From Ochotona curzoniae (lineage: Eukaryota; Chordata; Mammalia; Lagomorpha; Ochotonidae), in NCBI RefSeq assembly GCF_017591425.1, contig NW_024465663.1:248001-312000 (forward strand): a stretch of DNA of 64,000 bases. The letters are read 5' to 3'. The notes under the pieces are model-generated. The model did not search any database and was not told the origin of the DNA. It saw only the letters and a program-made list of their open reading frames with translations. Each line of letters begins with the position of its first letter. Within the stretch, counting starts at the first letter, position 1. A program made the position numbers and the translations under genes. Positions 12,814 through 25,900 of this stretch are shown here, one piece after another.

Positions 12814-13836
12814 GCAGCACATATGTCTGAAAGTGGATGTGACACCTAGGGATCTCAGTGTGTTGGTGAATGGCAACTTGCTGAAGGAGCAGGACAGGTC
12901 TTCCAGTGCCAAAACGACTCCACCAGCCTCAGGAACTTCACATACCATCAGCTTTCCTACCAGATGTCCCGGAAACCGACTTGGGACCCATCTTGTCCAA
13001 TGCCCATTGAGCTCAGGATGATGAAACAACCAGGCATGTTGAACACCCACGCCAAACAACCATGTGGATCCTCACTCAAGGCGCTAAGAAGTCCACATCC
13101 AGAGACAAGTTCAGCGCCCAAGCCATTTCCAGCTACCATGGAAACCAAGTGCTCTGGCAGCACATATGTCTGAAAGTGGATGTGACACCTAGGGATCTCA
13201 GTGTGTTGGTGAATGGCAAATTGCCGAAGGAGCAGGACAGGTCTTCCAGTGCCAAAACGACTCCACCAGCCTCAGGAACTTCACATACCATCAGCTTTCC
13301 TACCAGATGTCCCGAAAACCCACTTGGGTCCCATCTTGTCCAATGCCCATTGAGCCCAAGATTATACAACCAGGCATGTTGAACACCCACGCCAAACAAC
13401 CATGTGGATCCTCACTCAAGGCGCTAAGAAGTCCACATCCAGAGACAAGTTCAGCGCCCAAGCCATTTCCAGCTACCATGGAAACCAAGTGCTCTGGCAG
13501 CACATATGTCTGAAAGAGGATGTGACACCCAGGGATCTCAGTGTGTTATTGAACGGCAACTAGCCGAAGGAGCAGCACAGATCTTCAAGTGCAAAAACGA
13601 CTCCACCTGCCTCAGGAACTTCACATACCATCAGCTTTCCTAGCAGATGTCCCGGAAACCGACTTGGGTCCCATCTTGTCCAATGCCCATTGAGCCCAGG
13701 ATGATGAAATTAGCCATGTTGAACACCCACACAAAACAACCATGTGGATCCTGATTCAAGGCGCTGAGATCTCCACATCCAGAGACAAGTTCAGCGCCCA
13801 AGCCATTTCCAGCAACCATGGAAACCAAGTGCTCTG

Positions 13837-15543
13837 GCAGCACATATGTCTGAAAGTGGATGTGACACCTAGGGATCTCAGTATGTTGGTGAATGGCAAC
13901 TTGCCGAGGGAGCAGCACAGCTCTTCCAGTACCAAATCGACTCCACCTGCCTCAGGAACTTCACCTACCATCAGCTTTCCTATCAGATGTCCTGGAAACC
14001 GAGTTGGGTGCAATCTCGTCCAATGCCCATGGAGTCCACGATGATGAAATTAGGCATGATGAACACGCACACAAAACAACCATGCAGATCCTGACTCAAG
14101 GGACGAAGAAATCCACATCCAGAGACAAGTTCAGCGCCCAAGCCATTTCCAGCTACCATGGAAACCAAGTGCTCGGACAGCACATATGTCTGAAAGTGGA
14201 TGTGACACCTAGGGATCTCAGTGTATTGGTGAATGGCAACTTGACGAAGGAGCAGCACAGCTCTTCCAGTCCCAAAACGTTTCCACCTGCCTCAGGAACT
14301 TCACATACCATCAGCTTTCCTACCAGATGTCCCGGAAACCGAGTTCTGTCTCATCTTGTCCAATGCCCATTGAGCTCAGGATGATGATATTTTACAAGTT
14401 GAACACCCGTCACACAAAACAACCATGTGGATCCTGATTCATGGCACTAAGAAGTCCACATCCAGAGACAAGTTCAGCGCCCAAGCCATTTCCAGCTACC
14501 ATGGAAACCAAGTGCTCTGGCAGCACATATGCCTGAAAGAGGATGTGACACCCAGAGATCTCAGTGTGTTGGTGAATGGCAACTTGCCGAAGGAGCAGCA
14601 CAGCTCTTTCAGTGCCAAAACGTTTCCACCTGCCTCAGGAACTTCACATACCATCAGCTTTCCTAGCAGACATCACGGAAACCGACTTGGGTCCCATCTT
14701 GTCCAATGCCCATTGAGCCCAGGCGATGAAACCAGGCATGTTGAACACGCACACAAAACAACCATTTGGATCCTGACTCAAGGCGCTAAGAAGTCCACAT
14801 CCAGAGACAAGTTCAGCGCCCAAGCCATTTCCAGCTACGATGGAAACCAAGTGCTCTGGCAGCACATATGTCTGAAAGTGGATGTGACACCTAGGGATCT
14901 CAGTGTGTTGGTGAATGGCAACTTGCCGAAGGAGCAGCACAGCTCTTCCAGTGCCAAACCGACTCCACCTGCCTCAGGAACTTCACATACCATCAGCTTT
15001 CCTACCAGATGTCCCGGAAAAAGTCTTGGGTCCCATCTTGTCCAATGCCCATTGAGCCCAAGATTATACAACCAGGCATGTTGAACACCCACGCCAAACA
15101 ACCATGTGGATCCTCACACAAGGCGCTAAGAAGTCCACATCCAGAGACAAGTTCAGCGCCCAAGCCATTTCCAGCTACCATGGAAACCAAGTGCTCTGGC
15201 AGCACATATGTCTGAAAGAGGATGTGACACCTAGGGATCTCAGTGTGTTGGTGAATGGCAACTTGCCGAAGGAGCAGGACAGGTCTTCCAGTGCCAAAAT
15301 GACTCCACCTGCCTCAGGAACTTCACATACCATCAGCTTTCCTACCAGATGTCCCGGAAACCGAGTTGAGTGCCATCTCATCCAATGCCCATTGAGCCCA
15401 GGATGATGAAACCAGGCATGTTGAAAACCCACCCCACACAAAACAACCAGGTGGATCCTCACTCAAGGCGCTAAGAAGTCCACATCCAGAGACAAGTTCA
15501 GCGCCCAAGCCATTTCCAGCTCCCATGGAAACCAAGTGCTCTG
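13837..15543 (+). repeat. Five-monomer block, second copy (pairs with 11,107-12,813)
   Basis: It follows its partner at a constant +2,730 bp over at least five monomers, with a handful of substitutions by eye (for example CGAAGGAGCAGC to CGAGGGAGCAGC at its start). Immediately upstream, the best match for the array shifts to +3,070 bp, that is one monomer further. This marks a recombination junction in the preceding unit. Confidence 0.85.
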
Positions 15544-16565
15544 GCAGCACATATGTCTGAAAGTGGATGTGACACCTAGGGTTCTCAGTGTGTTGGTGAA
15601 TGGCACCTTGCCGAAGGAGCAGGACAAGTCTTCCAGTGCCAAAACGACTCCACCAGCCTCAGGAACTTCACATACCATCAGCTTTCCTACCAGATGTCCC
15701 GGAAACCGAGTTCTGTCTCATCTTGTCCAATGCCCATTGAGCCCAGAATGATGAAATTTGCCATGTTGAACACCCACAAAAACAACCATGTGGATCCTCA
15801 CGGAAGGCGCTGAGATCTCCACATCCAGAGACAAGTTCAGCGCCCAAGCCATTTCCAGCTACCATGGAAACCAAGTGCTCTGGCAGAACATATGTCTGAA
15901 AGTGGATGTGACACCTAGGGATCTCAGTGTGTTGGTGAATGGCAACTTGCCGAAGGAGCAGCACAGCTCTTCCAGTGCCAAAACGACTCCACCTGCCTCA
16001 GGAAATTCACATACCATCAGGTTTCCTAGCAGAAGTCCCGGATACCGAGTTCTGTCCCATCTCTTCCAATGCCCATTGAGCAGAGGATGATGAAATCAGG
16101 CATGATGAACTCGCACACAAAAAAACCATGTAGATCCTGACTCAAGGGACTAAGAAGTCCACATCCAGAGACAAGTTCAGCGCCCAAGCCATTTCCAGCT
16201 ACCATGGAAACCAAGTGCTCTGGCAGCACATATGTCTGAAAGTGGATGTGACACCTAGGGATCTCAGTGTGTTGGTGAATGGTAACTTGCTGAAGGAGCA
16301 GGACAGGTCTTCCAGTGCCAAAACGACTCCACCAGCCTCAGGAACTTCACATACCATCAGCTTTCCTACCAGATGTCCCGGAAACCGACTTGGGACCCAT
16401 CTTGTCCAATGCCCATTGAGCTCAGGATTATGAAACAACCAGGCATGTTGAACACCCACGCCAAACAACCATGTGGATCCTCACTCAAGGCGCTAAGAAG
16501 TCCACATCCAGAGACAAGTTCAGCGCCCAAGCCATTTCCAGCTACCATGGAAACCAAGAGCTCTG
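15544..16565 (+). repeat. Three-monomer cassette, copy 2
   Basis: The ordered variants are the same as at 9,407: TAGGGTTCTCAG with GCACCTTGCC, then GAGATCTCC with CCGGATACC, then TTGCTGAAGGAGCAGGAC. It lies directly before copy 3 apart from one extra monomer (16,566-16,911), at an offset of 1,368 bp. The second unit has an altered anchor, GCAGAACATATG, at 15,883. It shares with copy 3 the rare linker CCCACAAAAACAACC and the word CACGGAAGGCGC. Confidence 0.78.
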
Positions 16566-16911
16566 GCAGCACATATGTCTGAAAGTGGATGTGACACCTA
16601 GGGATCTCAGTTTGTTGGTGAATGGCAACTTGCCGAAGGAGCAGCACAGCTCTTCCAGTGCCAAAACGACTCCACCTGCCTCAGGAACTTCACATACCAT
16701 CAGCTTTCCTAGCAGATGTCCCGGAAAACGTCTTGGGTGCCCATCTCGTTCAATGCCCATTGAGCCCAGGATGATGAAACCAGGCATGTTGAACACCCAC
16801 CCCACACAAAACAACCATGTGGATCCTGACTCAAGGCGCTAAGAAGTCCACATCCAGAGACAAGTTCAGCGCCCAAGCCATTTCCAGCTACCATGGAAAC
16901 CAAGTGCTCTG

Positions 16912-17928
16912 GCAGCACATATGTCTGAAAGTGGATGTGACACCTAGGGTTCTCAGTGCGTTGGTGAATGGCACCTTGCCGAAGGAGCAGGACAAGTCTT
17001 CCAGTGCCAAAACAACTCCAAGTGCCTCAGGAACTTCACATACCATCAGCTTTCCTACCAGATGTCCCGGAAACCGAGTTCTGTCTCATCTTGTCCAATG
17101 CCCATTGAGCCCAGAATGATGAAATTTGCCATGTTGAACACCCACAAAAACAACCATGTGGATCCTCACGGAAGGCGCTGAGATCTCCACATCCAGAGAC
17201 AAGTTCAGCGCCCAAGCCATTTCCAGCTCCCATGGAAACCAAGTGCTCTGGCAGCACATATGTCTGAAAGTGGATGTGACACCTAGGGATCTCAGTGTGT
17301 TGGTGAATGGCAACTTGCCGAAGGAGCAGCACAGCTCTTCCAGTGCCAAAACGACTCCACCAGCCTCAGGAACTTCACATACCATCAGGTTTCCTAGCAG
17401 AAGTCCCGGATACCGAGTTCTGTCCCATCTCTTCCAATGCCCATTGAGCAGAGGATGATGAAATCAGGCATGATGAACACGCACAGAAAAAAACCATGTA
17501 GATCCTGACTCAAGGCACTAAGAAGTCCACATCCAGAGACAAGTTCAGCGCCCAAGCCATTTCCAGCTACCATGGAAACCAAGTGCTCTGGCAGCACATA
17601 TGTCTGAAAGTGGATGTGACACCTATGATCTCAGTGTGTTGGTGAATGGCAACTTGCTGAAGGAGCAGGACAGGTCTTCCAGTGCCAAAACGACTCCACC
17701 AGCCTCAGGAACTTCACATACCATCAGCTTTCCTACCAGATGTCCCGGAAACCCACTTGGGTCCCATCTTGTCCAATGCCCATTGAGCCCAAGACTATAC
17801 AACCAGGCATGTTGAACACCCACTTAAACAACCATGTGGATCCTCACTCAAGGCGCTAAGAAGTCCACATCCAGAGACAAGTTCAGCGCCCAAGCCATTT
17901 CCAGCTACCAAGGAAACCAAGTGCTCTG
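16912..17928 (+). repeat. Three-monomer cassette, copy 3
   Basis: It carries the cassette variants in order, including AACAACTCCAAGTGCC in the first unit, which copies 1 and 4 share and copy 2 lacks. The third unit has a small deletion, with CACCTATGATCTC replacing CACCTAGGGATCTC near 17,620. Copy 4 lies 3,068-3,069 bp downstream. Confidence 0.78.
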
Positions 17929-19979
17929 GCAGCACATATGTCTGAAAGTGGATGTGACACCTAGGGATCTCAGTGTGTTGGTGAATGGCAACTTGACGAA
18001 GGAGCAGCATAGGTCTTCCTGTGCAAAACGACTCCACCTGCCTCAGGAACTTCACATACCATCAGCTTTCTTAGCAGATGTCCCGGAAATCGAGTTGAAT
18101 CCCAACTTGTCCAATGCCCATTGAACCCAGGATGATGATACAACCAGGCATGTTGAACACCCACCCCACACAAAACAACCATGTGGATCCTGACTCAAGG
18201 CGCTAAGAAGTCCACATCCAGAGACAAGTTCAGCGCCCAAGCCATTTCAAGCTACCATGGAAACCAAGTGCTCTAGCAGCACATATGTCTGAAAGTGGAT
18301 GTGACACCTAGGGATCACAGTGTGTTGGTGAACGGCAACTTGCCGAAGGAGCAGCACAGCTCTTCCAGTGCAAAACGACTCCACCAGCCTCAGGAACTTC
18401 ACATACCATCAGCTTTCCTACCAGATGTCCCGGAAACCGACTTGGGTCCCATCTCGTCCAATGCCTATTGAGCCCAGGAGGATGAAATCATGCATCCTGA
18501 ACACCCACACAAAACAACCATGTGGATCCTCACTCAAGGCGCTAAGAAGTCCACATCCAGAGACAAGTTCAGCGCCCAAGCCATTTCCAGCTACCATGGA
18601 AACCAAGTGCTCTGGCAGCACATATGTCTGAAATTGGATGTGACACCCAGGGATCTCAGTGTGTTGGTGAACGGCAACTTGCCGAAGGAGCAGCGCAGCT
18701 CTTCCAGTGCAAAACGACTCCACCTGCCTCAGAAACTTCACATACCATCAGCTTTCCTACCAGATGTCCCGGAAACCGAGTTGAGTGCCATCTCCTCCAA
18801 TGCCCATTGAGCAGAGGATGATGAAATCAGGCATGATGAACTCGCACACAAAACAACCATGTAGATCCTGACTCATGGGATTAAGAAGTCCACATCCAGA
18901 GACAAGTTCAGCGCCCAAGCCATTTCCAGCTACCATGGAAACCAAGTGCTCGGGCAGAACATATGTCTGAAAGTGGATGTGACATCTAGGGATCTCAGTT
19001 TGTTGGTGAATGGCAACTAGCTGAAGTAGCAGGACAGCTCTTCCAGTGCCAAAACGACTCCACCTGCCTCAGGAATTTCACATACCATCAGCTTTCCTAC
19101 CAGATGTCCCGGAAACCCACTTTGGTACCCATCTCGTCCAATGCCCATTGAGCCCAAGATGATGAAATTATCCATGTTGAACACCCACACAAAACAACCA
19201 TGTGGATCCTGACTCAAGGCGCTAAGAAGTCCACATCCAGAGACAAGTTCAGCGCCCAAGCCATTTCCAGCTACCATGGAAACCAAGTGCTCTGGCAGCA
19301 CATATGTCTGAAAGTGGATGTGACACATAGGGATCACAGTGTGTTGGTGAATGGCAACTTGCCGAAGGAGCAGCACAGCTCTTCCAGTGCCAAAATGACT
19401 CCACCTGCCTCAGGAACTTCACATACCATCAGCTTTCCTAGCAGATGTCCCGGAAACCACTTGGGTACCCATCTCGTCCAATGCCCATTGAGACCAGAAT
19501 GATGAAACTTGCCATGTTGAACACCCACACAAAACAACCATCTGGATCCTGACTCAAGGCGCTAAGAAGTCCACATCCAGAGACAAGTTCAGCGCCCAAG
19601 CCATTTCCAGCTACCATGGAAACCAAGTGCTCTGGCAGCACATATGTCTGAAAGTGGATGTGACACCTAGGGATCTCAGTGTGTTGGTGAATGGCAACTT
19701 GCCGAAGGAGCAGCACAGCTCTTCCAGTGCCAAAACGACTCCACCTGCCTCAGGAACTTCACATACCATCAGCTTTCCTACCAGATGTCCCGGAAAACGT
19801 CTTGGGTCCCATCTCGTCCAATGCCCATTGAGCCCAGAATGATGAAACCAGGCATGTTGAACACCCACCCCACACAAAACAACCATGTGGATCCTGACTC
19901 AAGGCGCTAAGAAGTCCACATCCAGAGACAAGTTCAGCGCCCAAGCCATTTCCAGCTCCCATGGAAACCAAGTGCTCTG

Positions 19980-20999
19980 GCAGCACATATGTCTGAAAGT
20001 GGATGTGACACCTAGGGTTCTCAGTGTGTTGGTGAATGGCACCTTGCCGAAGGAGCAGGACAAGTCTTCCATTGCCAAAACAACTCCAAGTGCCTCAGGA
20101 ACTTCACATACCATCAGCTTTCCTACCAGATGACCCGGAAACCGAGTTCTGTCCCATCTTGTCCAATGCCCATTGAGTTCAGGATGATGAAATTTGCCAT
20201 GTTGAACACCCACACAAAACAACCATGTGGATCCTCACTAAAGGCGCTGAGATCTCCACATCCAGAGACAAGTTCAGCGCCCAAGCCATTTCCAGCTACC
20301 ATGGAAACCAAGTGCTCTGGCAGCACATATGTCTGAAAGTGGATGTGACACCTAGGGATCTCAGTGTGTTGGTGAATGGCAACTTGCCGAAGGAGCAGCA
20401 CAGCTCTTCCAGTGCCAAAACGACTCCACCTGCCTCAGGAATTTCACATAGCATCAGGTTTCCTAGCAGAAGTCCCGGATACCGAGTTCTGTCCCATCTC
20501 TTCCAATGCCCATTGAGCAGAGAATGATGAAATCAGGCATGATGAACACGCACACAAAAAAACCATGTAGATCCTGACTCAAGGCGCTAAGAAGTCCACA
20601 TCCAGAGACAAGTTCAGCGCCCAAGCCATTTCCAGTTACCATGGAAACCAAGTGCTCTGGCAGCACATATGTCTGAAAGTGGATGTGACACCTAGGGATC
20701 TCAGTGTGTTGGTGAATGGCAACTTGCTGAAGGAGCAGGACAGCTCTTCCAGTGCCAAAACGACTCCACCTGCCTCAGGAACTTCACATACCATCAGCTT
20801 TCCTACCAGATGTCCCGCAAACCCACTTGGGTCCCATCTTGTCCAATGCCCATTGAGCCCAAGACTATACAACCAGGCATGTTGAACACCCACGCCAAAC
20901 AACCATGTGGATCCTCACTCAAGGCGCTAAGAAGTCCACATCCAGAGACAAGTTCAGCGCCCAAGCCATTTCCAGCTACCATGGAAACCAAGTGCTCTG
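19980..20999 (+). repeat. Three-monomer cassette, copy 4
   Basis: It has the same order of diagnostic variants as copies 1-3: TAGGGTTCTCAG with AACAACTCCAAGTGCC, GAGATCTCC with CCGGATACC, then TTGCTGAAGGAGCAGGAC. A private change turns the usual TGTCCCGGAAACC into TGACCCGGAAACC near 20,130. The downstream unit carries ACTATACAACC and the GCCAAAC linker. Confidence 0.78.
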
Positions 21000-22376
21000 G
21001 CAGCACATATGTCTGAAATTGGATGTGACACCCAGGGATCTCAGTGTGTTGGTGAACGGCAACTTGCCGAAGGAGCAGCACAGCTCTTCCAGTGCCAAAA
21101 CGACTCCACCTACAACAGGAACTTCACATACCATCAGCTTTCCTAGCAGATGTCCCGGAAACCGAGTTGAGTGCCATCTCCTCCAATGCCCATTGAGTCC
21201 ACGATGATGAAATTAGGCATGATGAACTCGCACACAAAACAACCATGTAGATCCAGACTCAAGGGACTAAGAAGTCCACATCCAGAGACAAGTTCAGCGC
21301 CCAAGCCATTTCCAGCTACCATGGAAACCAAGTGCTCGGGCAGAACATATGTCTGAAAGTGGATGTGACACCTAGGGATCTCAGTTTGTTGGTGAATGGA
21401 AACTAGCTGAAGTAGCAGGACAGGTCTTCCATTGCCAATATGACTCCACCTACCTCAGGAACTTCACATACCATCAGCTCTCCTACCAGATGTCCCGGAA
21501 ACCGAGTTGGGTCCCATCTTGTCCAATGCCCATTGAGCCCAGGATGATGATATCAGGCATGTTGAACACCCACAACACACAAAACAACCATGCGGATCCT
21601 CACTCAAGGCGCTAAGAAGTCCACATCCAGAGACAAGTTCAGCGCCCAAGCCATTTCCAGCTCCCATGGAAACCAAGTGCTCTGGCAGCACATATGTCTG
21701 AGATTGGATGTGACACCTAGGGATCTCAGTGTGTTGGTGAATGGCAACTTGCCGAAGGAGCAGCATAGGTCTTCCTGTGCAAAACGACTCCACCTGCCTC
21801 AGGAACTTCACATACCATCAGCTTTCCTACCAGATGTCCCGGAAAGCGAGTTGAGTCCCAACTTGTCCAATGCCCATTGAGCCCAGGATGATGATACAAC
21901 CAGGCATGTTGAACACCCAACACACACAAAACAACCATGTAGAACCTGACTCAAGGCGCTAAGAAGTCCACATCCAGAGACAAGTTCAGCGCCCAAGCCA
22001 TTTCCAGCTCCCATGGAAACCAAGTGCTCTGGCAGCACATATGTCTGAAAGTGGATGTGACACCTAGGGTTCTCAGTGTGTTGGTGAATGGCACCTTGCC
22101 GAAGGAGCAGTACAGGTCTTCCAGTGCCAAAACGACTCCACCTGCCTCAGGAACTTCACATACCATCAGTTTTCCTACCAGATGTCCCGGAAACCGACTT
22201 GGGTCCCATCTTGTCCAATGCCCATTGAGCCCAGGATGATGAAATCAAGCATGTAGAACACCCACCCCATGCAAAACAACCATGTGGATCCTGACTCAAG
22301 GCATTAAGAAGTCCACATCCAGAGACAAGTTCAGCGCCCAAGCCATTTCCAGCTACCATGGAAACCAAGTGCTCTA

Positions 22377-22955
22377 GCAGCACATATGTCTGAAAGTGGA
22401 TGTGACACCTAGGGATCTCAGTGTGTTGGTGAATGGCAACTTGCCGAAGGAGCAGCACAGCTCTTCCAGTGCAAAACGACTCCACCAGCCTCAGGAACTT
22501 CACATACCCTCAGTTTTCCTACCAGATGTCCCGGAAACCGACTTGGGTCCCATCTCGTCCAATGCCAATTGAGCCCAGGAGGATGAAATCATGCATCCTG
22601 AACACCCACACAAAACAACCATGTGGATCCTCACTCAAGGCGCTAAGAAGTCCACATCCAGAGACAAGTTCAGCGCCCAAGCCATTTCCAGCTCTTCCAG
22701 TGCCAAAACGACTCCACCTGCCTCAGGAACTTCACATACCGTCAGCTTTCCTAGCAGATGTCCCGGAAACGGAGTTGAGTCCCAACATGTCCAATGCCCA
22801 TTGAGCCCAGGATGATGATACAAACAGGCATGTTGAACACCCACCCCACACAAAACAACCATGTAGAACCTGACTCAAGGCGCTAAGAAGTCCACATCCA
22901 GAGACAAGTTCAGCGCCCAAGCCATTTCCAGCTACCATGGAAACCAAGTGCTCTG
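22377..22955 (+). repeat. Two monomers, the second with a 108-bp deletion removing the anchor
   Basis: The step between anchors is 579 bp, which is two units less 108 bp. At 22,681-22,700 the word CATTTCCAGCT runs straight into CTTCCAGTGCC, so the segment from CCATGGAAACC through the anchor, CATATG, CCTAGG and GCCGAAGG is gone. In intact units CAGCT occurs at both ends of the lost stretch, 108 bp apart; one copy remains at 22,689-22,693. The event looks like a deletion between 5-bp direct repeats. Confidence 0.93.
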
Positions 22956-25900
22956 GCAGCACATATGTCTGAAAGTGGATGTGACACCTAGGGATCTCAG
23001 TGTGTTGGTGAATGGCAACTTGCCGAAGGAGCAGCACAGCTCTTCCAGTGCCAAAACGACTCCACCTGCCTCAGGAACTTCACAAACCATCAGCTTTCCT
23101 ACCAGATGTCCCGTAAACCGTCTTGGGTCCCATCTCTTCCAATGCTCATTGAGCCCAGGATGATGAAACCAGGCATTTTGAACACCCACACCACACAAAA
23201 CAACCATGTGGATCCTCACTCAAGGCGCTAAGAAGTCCACATCCAGAGACAAGTTCAGCGCCCAAGCCATTTCCAGCTACCATGGAAACCAAGTGCTCTG
23301 GCAGCACATATGTCTGAAAGAGGATGTGACACCTAGGGATCTCAGTGTGTTGGTGAATGGCACCTTGCCGAAGGAGCAGCACATTTCTTCCAGTGCCAAA
23401 ATGACTCCACCTGCCTCAGGAACTTCACATACCATCAGCTTTCCTACCAGATGTCCCGGAAACCGAGTTCTGTCCCATCTTGTCCAATGCCCATTCAGCC
23501 CAGAATAATGAAATTTGCCATGTTGAACACCCACACAAAACAACCATGTGGATCCTGACTCAAGGCGCTGAGATCTCCACATCCAGAGACAAGTTCAGCG
23601 CCCAAGCCATTTCCAGCTACCATGGAAACCAAGTGCTCTGGCAGCACATATGTCTGAAAGTGGATGTGACACCTAGGGATCTCAGTGTGTTGGTGAATGG
23701 CAACTTGCTGAAGGAGCAACACAGCTGTTCCAGTGCCAAAACGACTCCACCTGCCTCAGGAACTTCACATACCATCAGCTTTCCTACCAGTTGTCCCGGA
23801 TACCGAGTTCTGTCCCATCTCTTCCAATGCCCATTGAGCCCAGGATGATGAAATCAAGCATGTTGAACACCCACACAAAACAACCATGTGGATCCTCACT
23901 CAAGGCGCTGAGAACTCCACATCCAGAGACAAGTTCAGCGCCCAAGCCATTTCCAGCTACCATGGAAACCAAGTGCTCTGGCTGCACATATGTCTGAAAG
24001 TGGATGTGACACCTAGGGATCTCAGTGTGTTGGTGAATGGCAACTTGCCGAAGGAGCAGCACAACACTTCCAGTACCAAAACGACTCCACCTGCCTCAGG
24101 AACTCCACATACCATCAGCTTACCTAGCAGATGTCACGGAAACCCAGTTGGGTTCAATCTCGTCCAATGCCCGTTGAGCCCAGGAGGATGAAATCAGGCA
24201 TGTTGAACACCCACACAAAACAACCATGTAGATCCTGACTCAAGGCGCTAAGAAGTCCCTTTCCAGAGACAAGTTCAGCGCCCAAGCCATTTCCAGCTAC
24301 CATTTAAACCAAGTGCTCTGGCAGCACATATGTCTGAAAGTGGATGTGACACCTAGGGATCTCAGGGTGTTGGTGAACGGCAACTTGCCGAAGGAGCAGC
24401 ACAGGTCTTCCAGTGCAAAAACGACTCCACCTGCCTCAGGAACTCCACATACCATCAGCTTTCCTACCAGATGTCCCGGAAACCGAGTTGAGTCCCATCT
24501 TGTCCAATGCCCATTGAGCCCAAGATGATACAACCAGGCATGTTGAACACCCACACAAAACAACCATGTGGATCCTGACTCAAGGCACTAAGAAGTCCAC
24601 ATCCAGAGACAAGTTCAGCGCCCAAGCCATTTCCAGCTAGCATGAAAACAAGTGCTCTGGCAGCACATATGTCTGAAAGTGGATGTGACACCTAGGGATC
24701 TCAGTGTGTTGGTGAATGGCAACTGGCCGAAGGAGCCTCATAGATCTTCCAGTGTCAAAACGACTCCACCTGCCTCAGGAACTTCACATACCATCAGCTT
24801 TCCTACCAGATGCCCCGGAAACCCACTTGGGTCCCATCTTGTCCAATGCCCATTGAGCTCAGGATGATGAAACAACCAGGAATGTTGAACACCCACCCTA
24901 CACAAAACAACCATGTGGATCCTCACTCAAGGCGCTAAGAAGTCCCTTTCCAGAGACAAGTTCAGCGCCCAAGCCATTTCCAGCTCCCATGGAAACCAAG
25001 TGCTCTGGCAGCACATATGTCTGAAATTGGATGTGACACCTAGGGATCTCAGTGTGTTGGTGAATGGCAACTTGCCGAAGGAGCAGCACAGCTCTTCCAG
25101 TCCCAAAACGACTCCACCTGCCTGAGGAACTTCACATACCTTCAGCTTACATAGCAGATATCAAGGAAACCCACTTGAGTTCCATCTCGTCCAATACCCG
25201 TTGAGAACAGGAGGATGAAACCAGGCATGTTGAACATCCACACAAAACAACCATGTGGATCCTGACTCAAGGCACTAAGAAGTCCACATCCAGAGACAAG
25301 TTCAGCGCCCAAGCCATTTCCAGCTCCCATGGAAACCAAGTGCTCTGGCAGCACATATGTCTGAAAGCGGATGTGACACCTAGGGTTCTCAGTGTGTTGG
25401 TGAATGGCAACTTGCCGAAAGAGCAGCACAGCTCTTCCAGTGCCAAAACGACTCCACCTGCCTCAGGAACTTCACATACCATCAGCTTACCTAGCAGATG
25501 TCCCGGAGAAGAGTTGGGTCCTATCTTGTGCAATGCCCATTGAGCCAGGAAGATGAAATTAGCCATGTTGAACACCCACACAAAACAACCATGTGGATCC
25601 TCACCCTGGAGCTAAGAAGTCCATGTCCAGAGACAAGTTCAGCGCCCAAGCCATTTCCAGCTACCATGGAAACCAAGTGCTCTGGCAGCACATATGTCTG
25701 AAAGAGGATGTGACACCCAGGGATCTCAGTGTGTTGGTGAATGGCAAATGGCCGAAGGAGCAGCACAGCTCTTCCAGGCCAAAACGACTCCACCTGCCTC
25801 AGGAACTTCACATACCAGCAGCTTTCCTACCAGATGTCACGGAAACCCACTTGAGTCCCAACTTGTCCAATGCCCATTGAGCACTGGAGGATGAAACCAG

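Larger units (their letters stand above)
9407..22376 (+). repeat. Array region 2: 38 monomers with overlapping multi-monomer duplications
   Basis: Monomer starts: 9407, 9747, 10087, 10427, 10767, 11107, 11447, 11790, 12129, 12469, 12814, 13157, 13497, 13837, 14177, 14520, 14859, 15199, 15544, 15883, 16223, 16566, 16912, 17251, 17591, 17929, 18276, 18615, 18954, 19295, 19635, 19980, 20320, 20660, 21000, 21340, 21685, 22032. Shared rare variants give offsets of about 1,368, 2,730, 3,069-3,070 and 2,386 bp between blocks, meaning 4, 8, 9 and 7 monomers. This is a mosaic rather than a regular higher-order array. Confidence 0.88.
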
